From positions 1 to 64,000 of the forward strand of contig JBMNUT010000013.1 in assembly GCA_050946375.1 (NCBI GenBank): DNA of 64,000 bases, written 5' to 3'. Below the pieces are notes generated by a model. That model was not told the origin of the DNA and made no database searches. It saw nothing but the letters and a program-made list of their open reading frames with translations. Below are positions 1 to 8,558 of this stretch, piece after piece. The DNA comes from UBA1794 sp050946375. Its GTDB lineage: Bacteria; Bacteroidota; Bacteroidia; Bacteroidales; Bacteroidaceae. Made by a program: the position numbers and the translations under genes. How positions within the stretch are numbered: position 1 is the stretch's first letter; each line of letters opens with the position of its first letter.

Positions 1-485
1 TTAATACAACGAAGTCTCAAAAGTTCTTTTATATAGGATTGATTGTAATTGCATATATGTTGGGAGGGATTTTGTCGCTAGTGAACTATATTCAGTATAT
101 TCCAATAAAAGGGATCAATGAACTTTGGAGTTCTTATCGTTCCACTATTGGGGGGGATATCAATATTTATAATGGCGTTACTTTATTAAGAGTCCTACTT
201 TGTTTGTTTCTTCTTATAAGTTCTGAACGCATTTATGTACGAAACAACTTAGTATTTTTACTGACAAAAATATATTCAATTGCAATAGCTGCTTTTGTTT
301 TATTCGCCAATTTACCGGTAGTTGCATGGAGAGTTAGCGAATTGTTTATGATAATAGAAATCATATTATTACCATTCTTAATATATGCCTTCAAGAAAGA
401 GAATCTGATTGCACGATTTGCAATTGTTTTTGTTGGCGGAATATTCCTTTTTGTTAATATAAGCTATTCTCAATTTCTGAAATAG
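1..485 (+). CDS. EpsG-like polysaccharide polymerase, C-terminal part (5' end outside window)
   Basis: The frame is open from base 3 with no start codon needed, so the gene enters from the left edge and only about 160 C-terminal residues are visible. They form several strongly hydrophobic segments with short polar loops and end in a charged stretch followed by a last helix. The segment RVSELFMIIEIILLPFLIY resembles the C-terminal region of the EpsG/Wzy group of membrane polymerases that join oligosaccharide repeat units in the inner membrane. The glycosyltransferases directly downstream on the same strand fit a capsule or O-antigen locus. The assignment rests on topology and context; the N-terminal half, needed for certainty, is missing. 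The DNA is AT-rich compared with the housekeeping genes further right. Confidence 0.6.
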   Translation, partial: NTTKSQKFFYIGLIVIAYMLGGILSLVNYIQYIPIKGINELWSSYRSTIGGDINIYNGVTLLRVLLCLFLLISSERIYVRNNLVFLLTKIYSIAIAAFVLFANLPVVAWRVSELFMIIEIILLPFLIYAFKKENLIARFAIVFVGGIFLFVNISYSQFLK

Positions 486-534
486 GAAAATTCTTTTGAA
501 GAAGTAATTATATAAATGTCGATTAAAAAAAACA

Positions 535-1500
535 ATGATTTGCGTATTTCTTTCAGCCTATAATGGCGAAAAATATCTTCGGGAACAGTTGGATTCTATT
601 TTAGCTCAGCAAGGCGTGGAAGTAAGAATTCTTGTTCGAGATGATGGTTCGAAAGATACGACGGCATCTATCCTTCAAGAGTATGCCGAGAAATATCCGG
701 ATTTGTTGCGCTGGCAGCATGGGGAGAATGTAGGCTTTGCATGGAGTTTTATTCGGTTATTGCAGTGGGGACGAGAATGTTATCCTGAATGCCTGCGGTT
801 TGCTTTTGCGGATCAAGATGATGTATGGCTTCCCGATAAACTAAAGGCTGGTGTTGATGTTCTAAATAATGAGGGAGAGGACTTACCGGTACTTTATTGC
901 TCCAACTTGACATTAGTCGATACGGATTTGAACTATATGCGGATGGCTTGGAACAAAAAGTCTGTACGTATCACTAAGCCACGTGCATTGGTTCAGAGTT
1001 TTGCTACGGGCTGTACCATGGTTTTCAACCGGACTGCAGTAAATATGTATCTTTCCCATTTGCCACAGGTCATCAAGGTTCATGATTTTCTTATGTATCA
1101 AATGTGTGTATTCTTAGGGAAAGTGGTTTGGGATGAACATTCTTATATTTTATATCGTCAACACGGGCATAACCAGATCGGTAAACCAGGCTATTGGGGA
1201 CGTTGGAAGAAACGGTTGGAAGGACATTATAAAGAACATACATTGGAACTTCAAAACCGCTATTTCTTGGAGGCTTTCAAGGATGTACTTAGTGTGGATG
1301 ATGTGGGGCTTATTTCCCAAATGGTTTTCTACAGGAAAAACTGTTTTTCTAAATTGTCTTTGCTTTTCGATTGCAAGATAAAGTATACCAATTGGGAGAG
1401 TAACTTCTTTTATGTGTTAAAAATACTTATAGGGGGGGGTAAACCTGTCGGTTTCTGGCGTGGCGCCTCTTCTTTTTCAAGAGCATTCATTGCTGTTTGA
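535..1500 (+). CDS. Glycosyltransferase family 2
   Basis: A 321-residue GT-A fold glycosyltransferase. The N-terminus reads as a canonical family-2 start (ICVFLSAYNGEKYLREQLDS). A nucleotide-binding RDDGSKD motif follows at about residues 36-42, and FADQDDVW near residue 97 supplies the metal-binding acidic cluster. It would transfer an activated sugar to a growing lipid-linked polysaccharide on the cytoplasmic face of the inner membrane. The overall pattern is closest to the rhamnosyltransferase-like branch, but sugar specificity cannot be read from the sequence. It lies about 50 bases after the polymerase gene and its stop is 4 bases before the start I prefer for the next gene, so these genes are probably cotranscribed. 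Confidence 0.85.
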   Translation: MICVFLSAYNGEKYLREQLDSILAQQGVEVRILVRDDGSKDTTASILQEYAEKYPDLLRWQHGENVGFAWSFIRLLQWGRECYPECLRFAFADQDDVWLPDKLKAGVDVLNNEGEDLPVLYCSNLTLVDTDLNYMRMAWNKKSVRITKPRALVQSFATGCTMVFNRTAVNMYLSHLPQVIKVHDFLMYQMCVFLGKVVWDEHSYILYRQHGHNQIGKPGYWGRWKKRLEGHYKEHTLELQNRYFLEAFKDVLSVDDVGLISQMVFYRKNCFSKLSLLFDCKIKYTNWESNFFYVLKILIGGGKPVGFWRGASSFSRAFIAV

Positions 1501-1504
1501 AATA

Positions 1505-2344
1505 ATGATAGTAGGAGTAATCATAGTATTGTATAATTCGGAAAATGCGAATTATGCGAATTTAATAGGTAGAAGTGGAATACACTTAATATTGGTCGAT
1601 AACACTCCCGGACGGGATCTTGAGGCTTCCCAAAGTAATATTACTTATATTCCATTGAAAGAAAACCGCGGTATTGCTGCGGCACAGAATGTGGGGATTC
1701 ATAAAGCTGAAGAATTGGGTTGCACCCATGTGCTTTTCTTTGATCAAGACAGTAGTATTACAATATTATTGGTTAAGAAGTTACTTAATGCTTATCTGGT
1801 AGTAGCCGCTTTTGACCCGAAAGTAGCGGTTGTCGGTCCGCTTATTATTAACCGTTCTACAGGGCTACCTTATAAAACTAAAGCAGATTTGAGTCGTCAG
1901 TATAGTGAAGTACGTGAGTTGATCAGTTCTGGAAGTGTTGTTGCACTTAAAACTTTCCAAGAAGTGGGAAGTATGATGGAATTATTGTTTATCGATGGCG
2001 TTGATTTTGAATGGTGTTGGCGTGCCCGTTCTATGGGCTATCGGTGCTATTTGGCAACCGGAATCCCAATGAAGCACATGGTAGGTCGGGGTGGAAAATT
2101 GATATTCAGACATATACATATCCTTTTCCCTGCTCCTGATAGATATTATTATTTATATAGGAATTGGCAAATTCTAATGCGCATGGCATATGTCCCATGG
2201 AATTGGAAGGCGAAGCAAACCTTTCGTCGAATAATGGAGTTTTTCTTTATTCCATTTCTTCGTCAAGGCTATCGATTCGTGTGCTTGAGGAATATGTTAC
2301 GTGGTTGGTGTGATGGAATAAAAGTTAGATCTTGTGACTTATAA
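1505..2344 (+). CDS. Glycosyltransferase family 2, rhamnosyltransferase-like
   Basis: A 279-residue family-2 glycosyltransferase. The frame is open further upstream, but the ATG at 1505 is preferred: it begins directly with the family's first beta strand (MIVGVIIVLYN) and avoids a long overlap with the preceding gene. Visible motifs are VDNT near residue 30, NRGIAAAQNVG near residue 53, FFDQDSS near residue 75 (metal and nucleotide site) and a WCWRARSMGY segment in the acceptor half. This combination is typical of the RfbF/WbbL type rhamnosyltransferases, which act at the inner membrane. The next glycosyltransferase starts 5 bases after its stop. The donor sugar is inferred, not shown. Confidence 0.8.
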   Translation: MIVGVIIVLYNSENANYANLIGRSGIHLILVDNTPGRDLEASQSNITYIPLKENRGIAAAQNVGIHKAEELGCTHVLFFDQDSSITILLVKKLLNAYLVVAAFDPKVAVVGPLIINRSTGLPYKTKADLSRQYSEVRELISSGSVVALKTFQEVGSMMELLFIDGVDFEWCWRARSMGYRCYLATGIPMKHMVGRGGKLIFRHIHILFPAPDRYYYLYRNWQILMRMAYVPWNWKAKQTFRRIMEFFFIPFLRQGYRFVCLRNMLRGWCDGIKVRSCDL

Positions 2345-2349
2345 AAACT

Positions 2350-3465
2350 ATGAAAGCTAAAAAGCGGATATCTGTATATGTGAATAGTGAGGGTATTGAA
2401 CCTTCTGGATATTATAGAATATTGCAGTATTTAATAGATAAAGAGAGAGTTCAAGTTCATTCTTTGTTTTCTAATAGAATGTTTTGTTGGTGGCATGCCC
2501 TAAAAAATAATGAGCGTGTATGTTATTCCCCTTTAGTGTTTTTGATAGTTTTTATTAGAACTTTATTATTTCTGATAATGGATTCTATTACTTTACGTCA
2601 TGGTATCGTAATTGTCTCTAGGTATATTATGCCTCATTATATATCATATTTGCATTTATGGCTGTTGCGCAGAATATTGCAAAAAAATAGATTAATTTGG
2701 GATTTTGACGATAACATATTAGAAGTAAGAAGTATATCGCGATTAGAGTTTGATTTTTTGTCTCGATACAGCTCTACAATTATAGTAACTAGTGACTTTT
2801 TGAAATCATTAGTTTCAGTTCCTTATCAAGACAAAGTCTATCTTATGCCTACAACAGATGGAGATATGCAAGGATTATATACTGAAGAGTTACTTGCAAA
2901 TAGAAAAGAGAATTATTTAAAGAAATTGATTTTGGTATGGGTAGCTACAGCTTCTAATTTGGTGTATATGGAAAGAGTCGTGGGGGAAATTGATAAGGCC
3001 GCTTTTCGATTGCGAGAACAGTTAGGGAAAGAATTAGTTCTGAAGATAGTATGTAATAAGCCATTGTGCTATAAGGCGAAATATTTAACTCTTGAGAATA
3101 TAAAATGGGAGCGGAAGCGAGCGCAACAAGAGATGGCTTATGCACATGTTGGCATTATGCCTTTAGTGTCTAATCGTTTTACTTTGGGAAAAGGTGGATT
3201 TAAATTAGTTCAATATTTATCTGTAGGATTGCCTTTACTTGCTTCTGATGTGGGTTTTAATAAGGAAATTGTTACGTCACAGTGTGGTTATTTGATAGAA
3301 GATTCAGAAAATTTAGGAGGATGGAGTATGGGGATTATGCATATGGCTTCTGATTGGAATTTATACCGTAACTTATGTGATGGGGCAATAGAGCAATATG
3401 AAACTAAGTTTTCATACACCGAAAATTTACGTGTTTGGAAATACTTATGTGAGTTCGGAGATTAA
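2350..3465 (+). CDS. Glycosyltransferase, GT-B fold (family 1/4-like)
   Basis: A 371-residue protein. The C-terminal half has GT-B hallmarks: LILVWVATASNLVYMERV near residue 197, an AHVGIMPLVSNRFTLGKG segment and KLVQYLSVGLPLLASDVG near residue 290, which matches the nucleotide-sugar binding loop of family-4 enzymes. The N-terminal half has a hydrophobic stretch near residues 60-80 that may associate with the membrane. Codons are markedly AT-rich even compared with the adjacent glycosyltransferases, suggesting a separate origin. It follows the previous gene by 5 bases and presumably adds one sugar of the same repeat unit. Family placement is fairly safe; substrate is unknown. Confidence 0.7.
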   Translation: MKAKKRISVYVNSEGIEPSGYYRILQYLIDKERVQVHSLFSNRMFCWWHALKNNERVCYSPLVFLIVFIRTLLFLIMDSITLRHGIVIVSRYIMPHYISYLHLWLLRRILQKNRLIWDFDDNILEVRSISRLEFDFLSRYSSTIIVTSDFLKSLVSVPYQDKVYLMPTTDGDMQGLYTEELLANRKENYLKKLILVWVATASNLVYMERVVGEIDKAAFRLREQLGKELVLKIVCNKPLCYKAKYLTLENIKWERKRAQQEMAYAHVGIMPLVSNRFTLGKGGFKLVQYLSVGLPLLASDVGFNKEIVTSQCGYLIEDSENLGGWSMGIMHMASDWNLYRNLCDGAIEQYETKFSYTENLRVWKYLCEFGD

Positions 3466-3467
3466 TT

Positions 3468-3593
3468 ATGAAGTATTTCCGTCGTTTCCCTTTGTCAAAG
3501 CAGATACGTTCATGTTTGAAGCAAGTTGTTTCAGTTCTACCTAATGCCTGTTTGGTTGGGTTGCGTCGTATAATGCGGAAGCACTTTTCTTGA
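3468..3593 (+). pseudogene. Short ORF, probable remnant of a polysaccharide gene
   Basis: A 41-codon ORF beginning MKYFRRFPLSKQI starts 2 bases after the stop of the preceding glycosyltransferase, the spacing seen between intact genes of this locus. The peptide is basic and matches nothing I recognise. The roughly 200 bases after it hold no further ORF on this strand, so it looks like the 5' end of a decayed or deleted gene. A genuine small protein cannot be excluded. Confidence 0.35.
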
Positions 3594-3800
3594 TTTCCTA
3601 CAAGGCTTTTTGTTTAATGCTGCATGTCTTTTTTAGGTTTGCGGAGACTCTGCCTAATTTTTGCGCGAATGAGGTTGTTGCTGTATTTGACTGTAAAGAA
3701 ATACATTGCTGTTCTGATTTTAGAAGATAGATAGGGTGGATAAATAAATAGCCTATTGATGATTGGAAAGAGTTCGTATTCAAGGTAAAAACAAAATATA

Positions 3801-4352
3801 ATGAAACCTAAAAAAATTCTTTTCTGCGATAATAGTCTGCGTGACTTGATAAACTTCCGGGGAGACGTACTGAATAATTACGCTGCCGACGGTTTTGAGG
3901 TCGTATTAGTGGCTCCGGCAACTTGTGAGTTTCATTCGGATTATCCCAACATGCGCTATATTCCGGTGGAGTTTAATCGTTCCGGGATGAATCCTTTGAA
4001 AGAATTGGAGTATATGCGTACTCTTTATAAGATTTATCGTCATGAGCGTCCGGATTATATTTTCCATTATACCATCAAACCTAACATTTATGGGACTTTA
4101 GCTGCCCGTTTTTGTCATATCCGTTCCACGGCAATGATAGCAGGATTGGGATATGTCTTTAACAGCAGTGGACTGGGGAATGCCATTGCCCGCTTTTTAT
4201 ATCGTTTTGCAATGCATTTTTCAGAACATGTATTGGTGCTTAATACCTATAACCGCGACATAGTACTGAAAAAAGGTATTGCTTCGTCAGGACAAGTTAT
4301 TCTCCTTTCAGGGGGAGAGGGTATCAATTTGGAGCAGTTCCGGATTGATTAG
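3801..4352 (+). CDS. Glycosyltransferase family 4, N-terminal half (split gene)
   Basis: 183 residues equal to the acceptor-side Rossmann domain of a family-4 glycosyltransferase: the glycine-containing first strand with the NFRGDVL segment, HYTIKPNIYGTLAAR near residue 92, GLGYVFNSSG near residue 113 and SGGEGINLEQFRID at the end. In intact relatives this end leads straight into the second domain, which here is a separate ORF starting at 4387. The stop at 4350 and a frame change interrupt the coding sequence. All three frames contain stops between 4346 and 4383, so a single sequencing slip does not repair it. It is either a pseudogene or a protein fission giving two interacting halves. Confidence 0.7.
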   Translation: MKPKKILFCDNSLRDLINFRGDVLNNYAADGFEVVLVAPATCEFHSDYPNMRYIPVEFNRSGMNPLKELEYMRTLYKIYRHERPDYIFHYTIKPNIYGTLAARFCHIRSTAMIAGLGYVFNSSGLGNAIARFLYRFAMHFSEHVLVLNTYNRDIVLKKGIASSGQVILLSGGEGINLEQFRID

Positions 4353-4386
4353 TTGGTTACTCTGAATCTTTTTAAGGATATAATAC

Positions 4387-4929
4387 ATGAAAACTGTTTT
4401 TTTGATGATAGCCCGTGTCTTATATGACAAGGGTTATCAGGAGTATGTAGATGCTGCACGAATTATTCACCAAGAATATACGGATGTCGAATTTCAGTTG
4501 TTGGGACGTATCGACGAAGAGTATCCTAACCATGTACCGGAGCAAATTGTCTTAAAAGACCAGTCCGACGGTATTCTTCACTATTTAGGCTTCGTTTCAA
4601 ACGTACGGCCTTTGATCAAAGCTGCTTCATGTATTGTACATCCCACTTTCTACAATGAAGGTATGTCTCGCGTATTGATGGAGGCTATGGCTATGGAAAA
4701 ACCTATAATAACGACAAATATTCCGGGTTGTCGGGAGACGGTTGAAGAGGGACGTAACGGCTATTTGGTACCTCCTCGGGATGCGTTGGCTTTAGCCGAT
4801 GCTTTGCGACGCTTTCTTTCTTTATCGGAAGAAGAGCGTATGGAAATGGGGCGCTATGGACGGAAGAAAGCAGAGCGGGAGTTTGACGTACGTAATGTAA
4901 TCGCCATATACCGCAAAATTACGGGATAA
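4387..4929 (+). CDS. Glycosyltransferase family 4, C-terminal half (split gene)
   Basis: 180 residues forming the donor-binding domain of a family-4 glycosyltransferase: FLMIARVLYDKGYQEYVDAA at the start, LLGRIDE near residue 38, then the HPTFYNEGMSRVLMEAMAM region with the conserved E-x7-E pattern near residues 92-110. It continues the domain begun at 3801 but in another frame. An AAGGAT stretch 9 bases before its ATG might serve as a ribosome site, so independent translation is possible. Without the N-terminal domain it would lack acceptor binding. It is the last gene of the polysaccharide locus; a hairpin follows at 4956. Confidence 0.7.
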   Translation: MKTVFLMIARVLYDKGYQEYVDAARIIHQEYTDVEFQLLGRIDEEYPNHVPEQIVLKDQSDGILHYLGFVSNVRPLIKAASCIVHPTFYNEGMSRVLMEAMAMEKPIITTNIPGCRETVEEGRNGYLVPPRDALALADALRRFLSLSEEERMEMGRYGRKKAEREFDVRNVIAIYRKITG

Positions 4930-4955
4930 TATAGTTTTTAGTCTTCGAAAATAAC

Positions 4956-4999
4956 AACGCCCTGCAGTGTAAGATACAAAAGATACACTGCGGGGCGTT
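4956..4999. terminator. Hairpin ending the polysaccharide locus
   Basis: Arms 4956-4971 and 4984-4999 pair over 16 bases with one mismatch around a 12-base loop. It sits between the converging split glycosyltransferase and DUF1015 genes, so it probably ends transcription from both sides. The flanking U-tract is weak. Confidence 0.65.
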
Positions 5000-5027
5000 G
5001 GTGTTTTGGGGATTGTTCCGGTAGGGA

Positions 5028-6275
5028 TTAGTCCAGTTTGTGGATGACTAATCCGGAGCGGAGCTTGGGTTCGAACCAGGTGGTCTTGGGGGGCATGATG
5101 TTGCCGGTGTCGGCAATGTCCATCAACTGCTTCATGGAGACGGGGTAAAGGGCTAAAGCCATTTGCATTTCCCCACTGTCTACACGCCGTTTCAGTTCGC
5201 CCAGTCCGCGAATGCCGCCTACGAAGTCGATGCGTTTGTCGGAGCGGAGGTCCTTGATGCCGAGTATCTCGTCCAAGATACAGCGTGAGGAGATTGTTAC
5301 GTCCAGCACGCCAATCGGGTCATTGTCGTCGTAGGTGTCCGGATGAGCGGTGAGGCTGTACCATTTTCCTGCCAGATAGAGTGAGAAATTGTGGAGCCGG
5401 TCGGGTTTGTATGTCTCGGTTCCGATTTCTTTGATATCGAAGTTTTTGCTCACTGCCTGCAGGAATTCTTCGGGTGTGAGCCCGTTCAGGTCTTTGACGA
5501 CCCGGTTGTAGTCGATGATGGTCAGCTGACTGGCGGGGAAGCATACGGCCATGAAGTAGTTGTACTCTTCATCGCCCCGGTGATTGGGGTTCTGTTTGCC
5601 TTTTTCTGCGCCTACCAATGCTGCGGCAGCACTACGGTGGTGTCCGTCGGCAATGTAGAGGGAAGGCATTTGGGCGAACAGGTCGGTAATTTTCCGTTGG
5701 TCCTCTTTGTTGTCGATGATCCAGAACTGGTGGCGGAATCCGTCGCCCGGTGCTATGAAGTCGTATATCGGTTTCTGGCTGGTATAGCGGGCTACGATGC
5801 GGTCTACTTCCTCATTGTCGGGATAGGCGAAGAAGACGGGTTCTATGTTGGCGTTGGTCGTACGCACGTGTTTCATGCGGTCTTCTTCTTTGTCGCGGCG
5901 GGTCAGCTCGTGTTTCTTGATGACTCCGTTCAGATAGTCGGGCACATAGGCGCCGACAACCAGTCCGTATTGTGTTTTCCCATTCATGGTTTGGGCATAC
6001 ACGTAGTAACATTCTTCGCTGTCCTGCACCAGCCATCCGTTTTTCTGGAACTTTTCGAAGTTCTTTTTTGCTTGCTCGTAGACGCGCGGGTCGTGCTCAT
6101 CGGTACCCTCCGGGAAGTCTATTTCCGGTTTGATGATGTGGTACAGTGATTTCTCGTTGCCGGCGGCTTCTGCGCGCGCTTCGTCGGAATTCAATACGTC
6201 GTATGGGCGGGAAACTATTTCTTCTACCCATTGTACAGGTGGACGCACACCTTTGAAAGGTTTGATTACTGCCAT
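5028..6275 (-). CDS. DUF1015 family protein linked to serine biosynthesis
   Basis: A 415-residue protein of the DUF1015 family, full length, starting MAVIKPFKGVRP. Family features visible are SRPYDVLNSDEA near residue 22, HELTRRDKEEDR near residue 118 and the signature YIADGHHRSAAA near residue 208. The GHHR core resembles the phosphate-binding loop of ParB/sulfiredoxin-fold proteins, some of which act on serine or phosphoserine; that comparison is from memory. The gene lies downstream of serC and serA on the same strand, and no classical phosphoserine phosphatase gene is present here. A role in the last step or the control of serine synthesis is therefore a reasonable inference, not a demonstrated function. 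A perfect 14-bp hairpin separates it from serA. Confidence 0.85.
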   Translation of the reverse strand: MAVIKPFKGVRPPVQWVEEIVSRPYDVLNSDEARAEAAGNEKSLYHIIKPEIDFPEGTDEHDPRVYEQAKKNFEKFQKNGWLVQDSEECYYVYAQTMNGKTQYGLVVGAYVPDYLNGVIKKHELTRRDKEEDRMKHVRTTNANIEPVFFAYPDNEEVDRIVARYTSQKPIYDFIAPGDGFRHQFWIIDNKEDQRKITDLFAQMPSLYIADGHHRSAAAALVGAEKGKQNPNHRGDEEYNYFMAVCFPASQLTIIDYNRVVKDLNGLTPEEFLQAVSKNFDIKEIGTETYKPDRLHNFSLYLAGKWYSLTAHPDTYDDNDPIGVLDVTISSRCILDEILGIKDLRSDKRIDFVGGIRGLGELKRRVDSGEMQMALALYPVSMKQLMDIADTGNIMPPKTTWFEPKLRSGLVIHKLD

Positions 6276-6313
6276 TGGTATCAGAGTTTGGGCGTTTCTT
6301 TAGGAGTTAAGAG

Positions 6314-6354
6314 AATCAAACCCGAAACGCCGGAAGGTGTTTTCGGGTTTGATT
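6314..6354. terminator. Intercistronic hairpin between serA and the DUF1015 gene
   Basis: Arms 6314-6327 and 6341-6354 are perfectly complementary over 14 bases with a 13-base loop. It is in the gap between two same-strand genes. No U-run follows on the minus strand, so partial termination, mRNA stabilisation or processing are as likely as full termination. Confidence 0.5.
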
Positions 6355-6383
6355 CCGTGTGTTTTTGCGGATTTGTTCTGCCT

Positions 6384-7301
6384 TTATTTGTTTACCCGGA
6401 ACTTCTCGCAGCCGTCTTTGAAGTAGGCTACGATTTGCCGTGCGGCAGCAATTCCTGCGTTGATATTGGCCTCCGCTGTTTGTGCGCCCATCTTTTTGGG
6501 AGTAGCGAAATAGCGGTCTTCGAACTGGGCAAATCCTTCTTTGTCGTCCGGGGCAATATCGGTGATGTAGCGGAAGCCCGGGCGTTCCTGCATGATGCGG
6601 ATGAGTCCCGGCTCGTCGATTACTTCTTTTCGGGCGGTATTGATGAGGATGCCTTTTTCGGGCATGTTCTTGACTAAATCATAGCCGATGGATTTTTTTG
6701 TCTCGGCGGTAGCGGGTATGTGGAGCGATACGATGTCGCTCTTCTGGTAGAGGGTTTCGGCGGAGTCTACGGCGATTGTCCCGTCGGCCTCTATCACTTC
6801 TTTCGGACAGAATGCGTCGTATGCATATACGGTCATGCCGAATCCTTTGGCGATGCGGGCTACGTTGCGTCCCACGTTGCCATAGGCATGGATGCCGATG
6901 CTCTTTCCTTTCAGTTCGCTGCCGGAGGTGCCGTTATAACGGTTGCGGAGCATGAATACCAGCAGTCCGAATACGAGTTCTGCCACAGCGTTGGAGTTCT
7001 GGCCCGGGGTGTTCATGACCACAATGTGGTGCGCCGTGGCGGAAGCGAGGTCTACGTTGTCGTATCCGGCACCTGCCCGCACGATGATCTGCAGCACTTT
7101 GGCGGCTTCGATGACTTCGTTGTCGATTACGTCGCTGCGGATGATGAGGGCATGTGCGTCGGCTACGGCCTCGAGCAGGCGCGATTTCTCGCCGTATTTC
7201 TCGAGTACGGCAAGTTCGTGGCCTGCTTCTTCTACAACCTGGCGTATGCCGTCGATTGCTATTTTGGCAAAGGGTTTGTCTGTTGCTACTAAGATTTTCA
7301 T
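6384..7301 (-). CDS. serA: D-3-phosphoglycerate dehydrogenase, short type III form
   Basis: A 305-residue NAD-dependent 2-hydroxyacid dehydrogenase catalysing the first step of serine synthesis from 3-phosphoglycerate. There is no C-terminal ACT domain, so it is the short type III form. Visible are VRAGAGYDN near residue 74, the nucleotide-binding GIHAYGNVGR near residues 136-145 and NTAR at 221-224. Where most family members have a catalytic histidine before the G-A-x-T loop, this protein reads TPKKMGAQT, with lysines at 269-270. Lysine-type enzymes are known among type III phosphoglycerate dehydrogenases, so this is a variant and not damage. It follows serC by 40 bases. Confidence 0.92.
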   Translation of the reverse strand: MKILVATDKPFAKIAIDGIRQVVEEAGHELAVLEKYGEKSRLLEAVADAHALIIRSDVIDNEVIEAAKVLQIIVRAGAGYDNVDLASATAHHIVVMNTPGQNSNAVAELVFGLLVFMLRNRYNGTSGSELKGKSIGIHAYGNVGRNVARIAKGFGMTVYAYDAFCPKEVIEADGTIAVDSAETLYQKSDIVSLHIPATAETKKSIGYDLVKNMPEKGILINTARKEVIDEPGLIRIMQERPGFRYITDIAPDDKEGFAQFEDRYFATPKKMGAQTAEANINAGIAAARQIVAYFKDGCEKFRVNK

Positions 7302-7341
7302 AATTTGATAATACCTATTCTTTTGTTTCGTCTGTTGGGAA

Positions 7342-8409
7342 TCAGTGTTTTTTCTCGAACTCCTGCATGCAGCTTATCAGTGCCTGTACGCTTTCCTTAG
7401 GCAGGGCGTTGTAGCACGATGCGCGGAATCCGCCTACCGAGCGGTGGCCTTTGATGCCTACCATGCCGTGTGCGGTGGCGAAGTCGAGGAATTCTTTTTC
7501 CAGTTCCTTGTATTCCGGAGCCATCACGAAGCAGATGTTCATGCGTGAGCGGTCTTCTTCGCGTGCGGTGCCTACGAAGCATTTGTTGCGTTCGATTTCT
7601 CCGTACAGCATGTCGGCTCTTTCTTTTGCGCGGCGTTCCATCTCTTTTACGCCGCCCTGGGCTTTAATCCAGCGCAGGTTGAGCATGGCGGAGTAGATGG
7701 GCATGACGGGCGGGGTGTTAAACATGGAGCCGGCGTCGATGTGGGTCTGGTAGTTCAGCATGGTCGGTATGACGCGGCCGGTTTTCCCTACGGCGTCGTT
7801 CTTTACGATTACGAAAGTCAGTCCGGCAGGAGCCAGGTTCTTTTGTGCGCCGCCATAGATACATATATATTTAGATACGTCTACCGGGCAGGAGAATATG
7901 TCGGAAGACATGTCGGAGATGATCGGCACGTTTACTTCCGGGGCTTTCCGCAGTTCGGTACCGAAGATGGTGTTGTTCGAGGTATAGTGGAAGTAGTCGA
8001 CGTCGTCGGGCACTACATAGTCTTTCGGGATGAAGGTATAGTTGGCGTCGGCCGAGGAGGCTACTTCAATTACTTCGCCGAAGTTCTTGGCTTCCTTGAT
8101 GGCTTTCTTGGCCCACGTACCGGTGTTCAGGTAGGCGGCTTTGGTCTTGAGGAAGTTGTATGGAGCCATGCAGAACTGGGTGCTTGCACCGCCTCCCAGG
8201 AACAGTATGGAGTATCCCTCCGGTATGTCGAGCAATTCTTTGAACAAGGCTACAGCTTCGTCGACAACGGGCTGGAAGTCTTTTGCGCGGTGGCTGATCT
8301 CGAGGATGGAAAGTCCCGAGCCGTTGTAGTCGAGTACGGCTTGGGCGGTTTGTTCGATTACTTCGCGGGGAAGAATAGAGGGTCCTGCATTGAAATTATG
8401 CTTTTTCAT
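7342..8409 (-). CDS. serC: Phosphoserine aminotransferase
   Basis: A 355-residue PLP enzyme converting 3-phosphohydroxypyruvate and glutamate to O-phosphoserine. The N-terminus (KKHNFNAGPSILP) and SGLSILEISHR are family signatures, LGGGASTQF near residue 71 binds the cofactor phosphate, and YGGAQKN carries the Schiff-base lysine at residue 190. It is first of the leftward operon serC-serA-DUF1015. The C-terminal GHRSVGGFRASCYNAL segment is also diagnostic. Length is normal. In many bacteria the enzyme also serves pyridoxal phosphate synthesis. No convincing promoter was found upstream. Confidence 0.96.
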   Translation of the reverse strand: MKKHNFNAGPSILPREVIEQTAQAVLDYNGSGLSILEISHRAKDFQPVVDEAVALFKELLDIPEGYSILFLGGGASTQFCMAPYNFLKTKAAYLNTGTWAKKAIKEAKNFGEVIEVASSADANYTFIPKDYVVPDDVDYFHYTSNNTIFGTELRKAPEVNVPIISDMSSDIFSCPVDVSKYICIYGGAQKNLAPAGLTFVIVKNDAVGKTGRVIPTMLNYQTHIDAGSMFNTPPVMPIYSAMLNLRWIKAQGGVKEMERRAKERADMLYGEIERNKCFVGTAREEDRSRMNICFVMAPEYKELEKEFLDFATAHGMVGIKGHRSVGGFRASCYNALPKESVQALISCMQEFEKKH

Positions 8410-8558
8410 ATCTCAGAAAGATTTAAGTGGTAATACAAATGGTTGCTTGTTTCTGCCGGAATGGGTATGGGGCAGATTTATACCAGGTGCGAATTTACGG
8501 TTTATTTCTTTAAGAACAAATCAAAAAGCGTGCATCTTTTTTCAAAGTAGGCTAAAAA

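Noticed and set aside
5391..6149. 252-codon plus-strand ORF opposite the DUF1015 gene
   Set aside because: Shadow of a conserved gene; translation is Phe/Val/Gly-rich without motifs.
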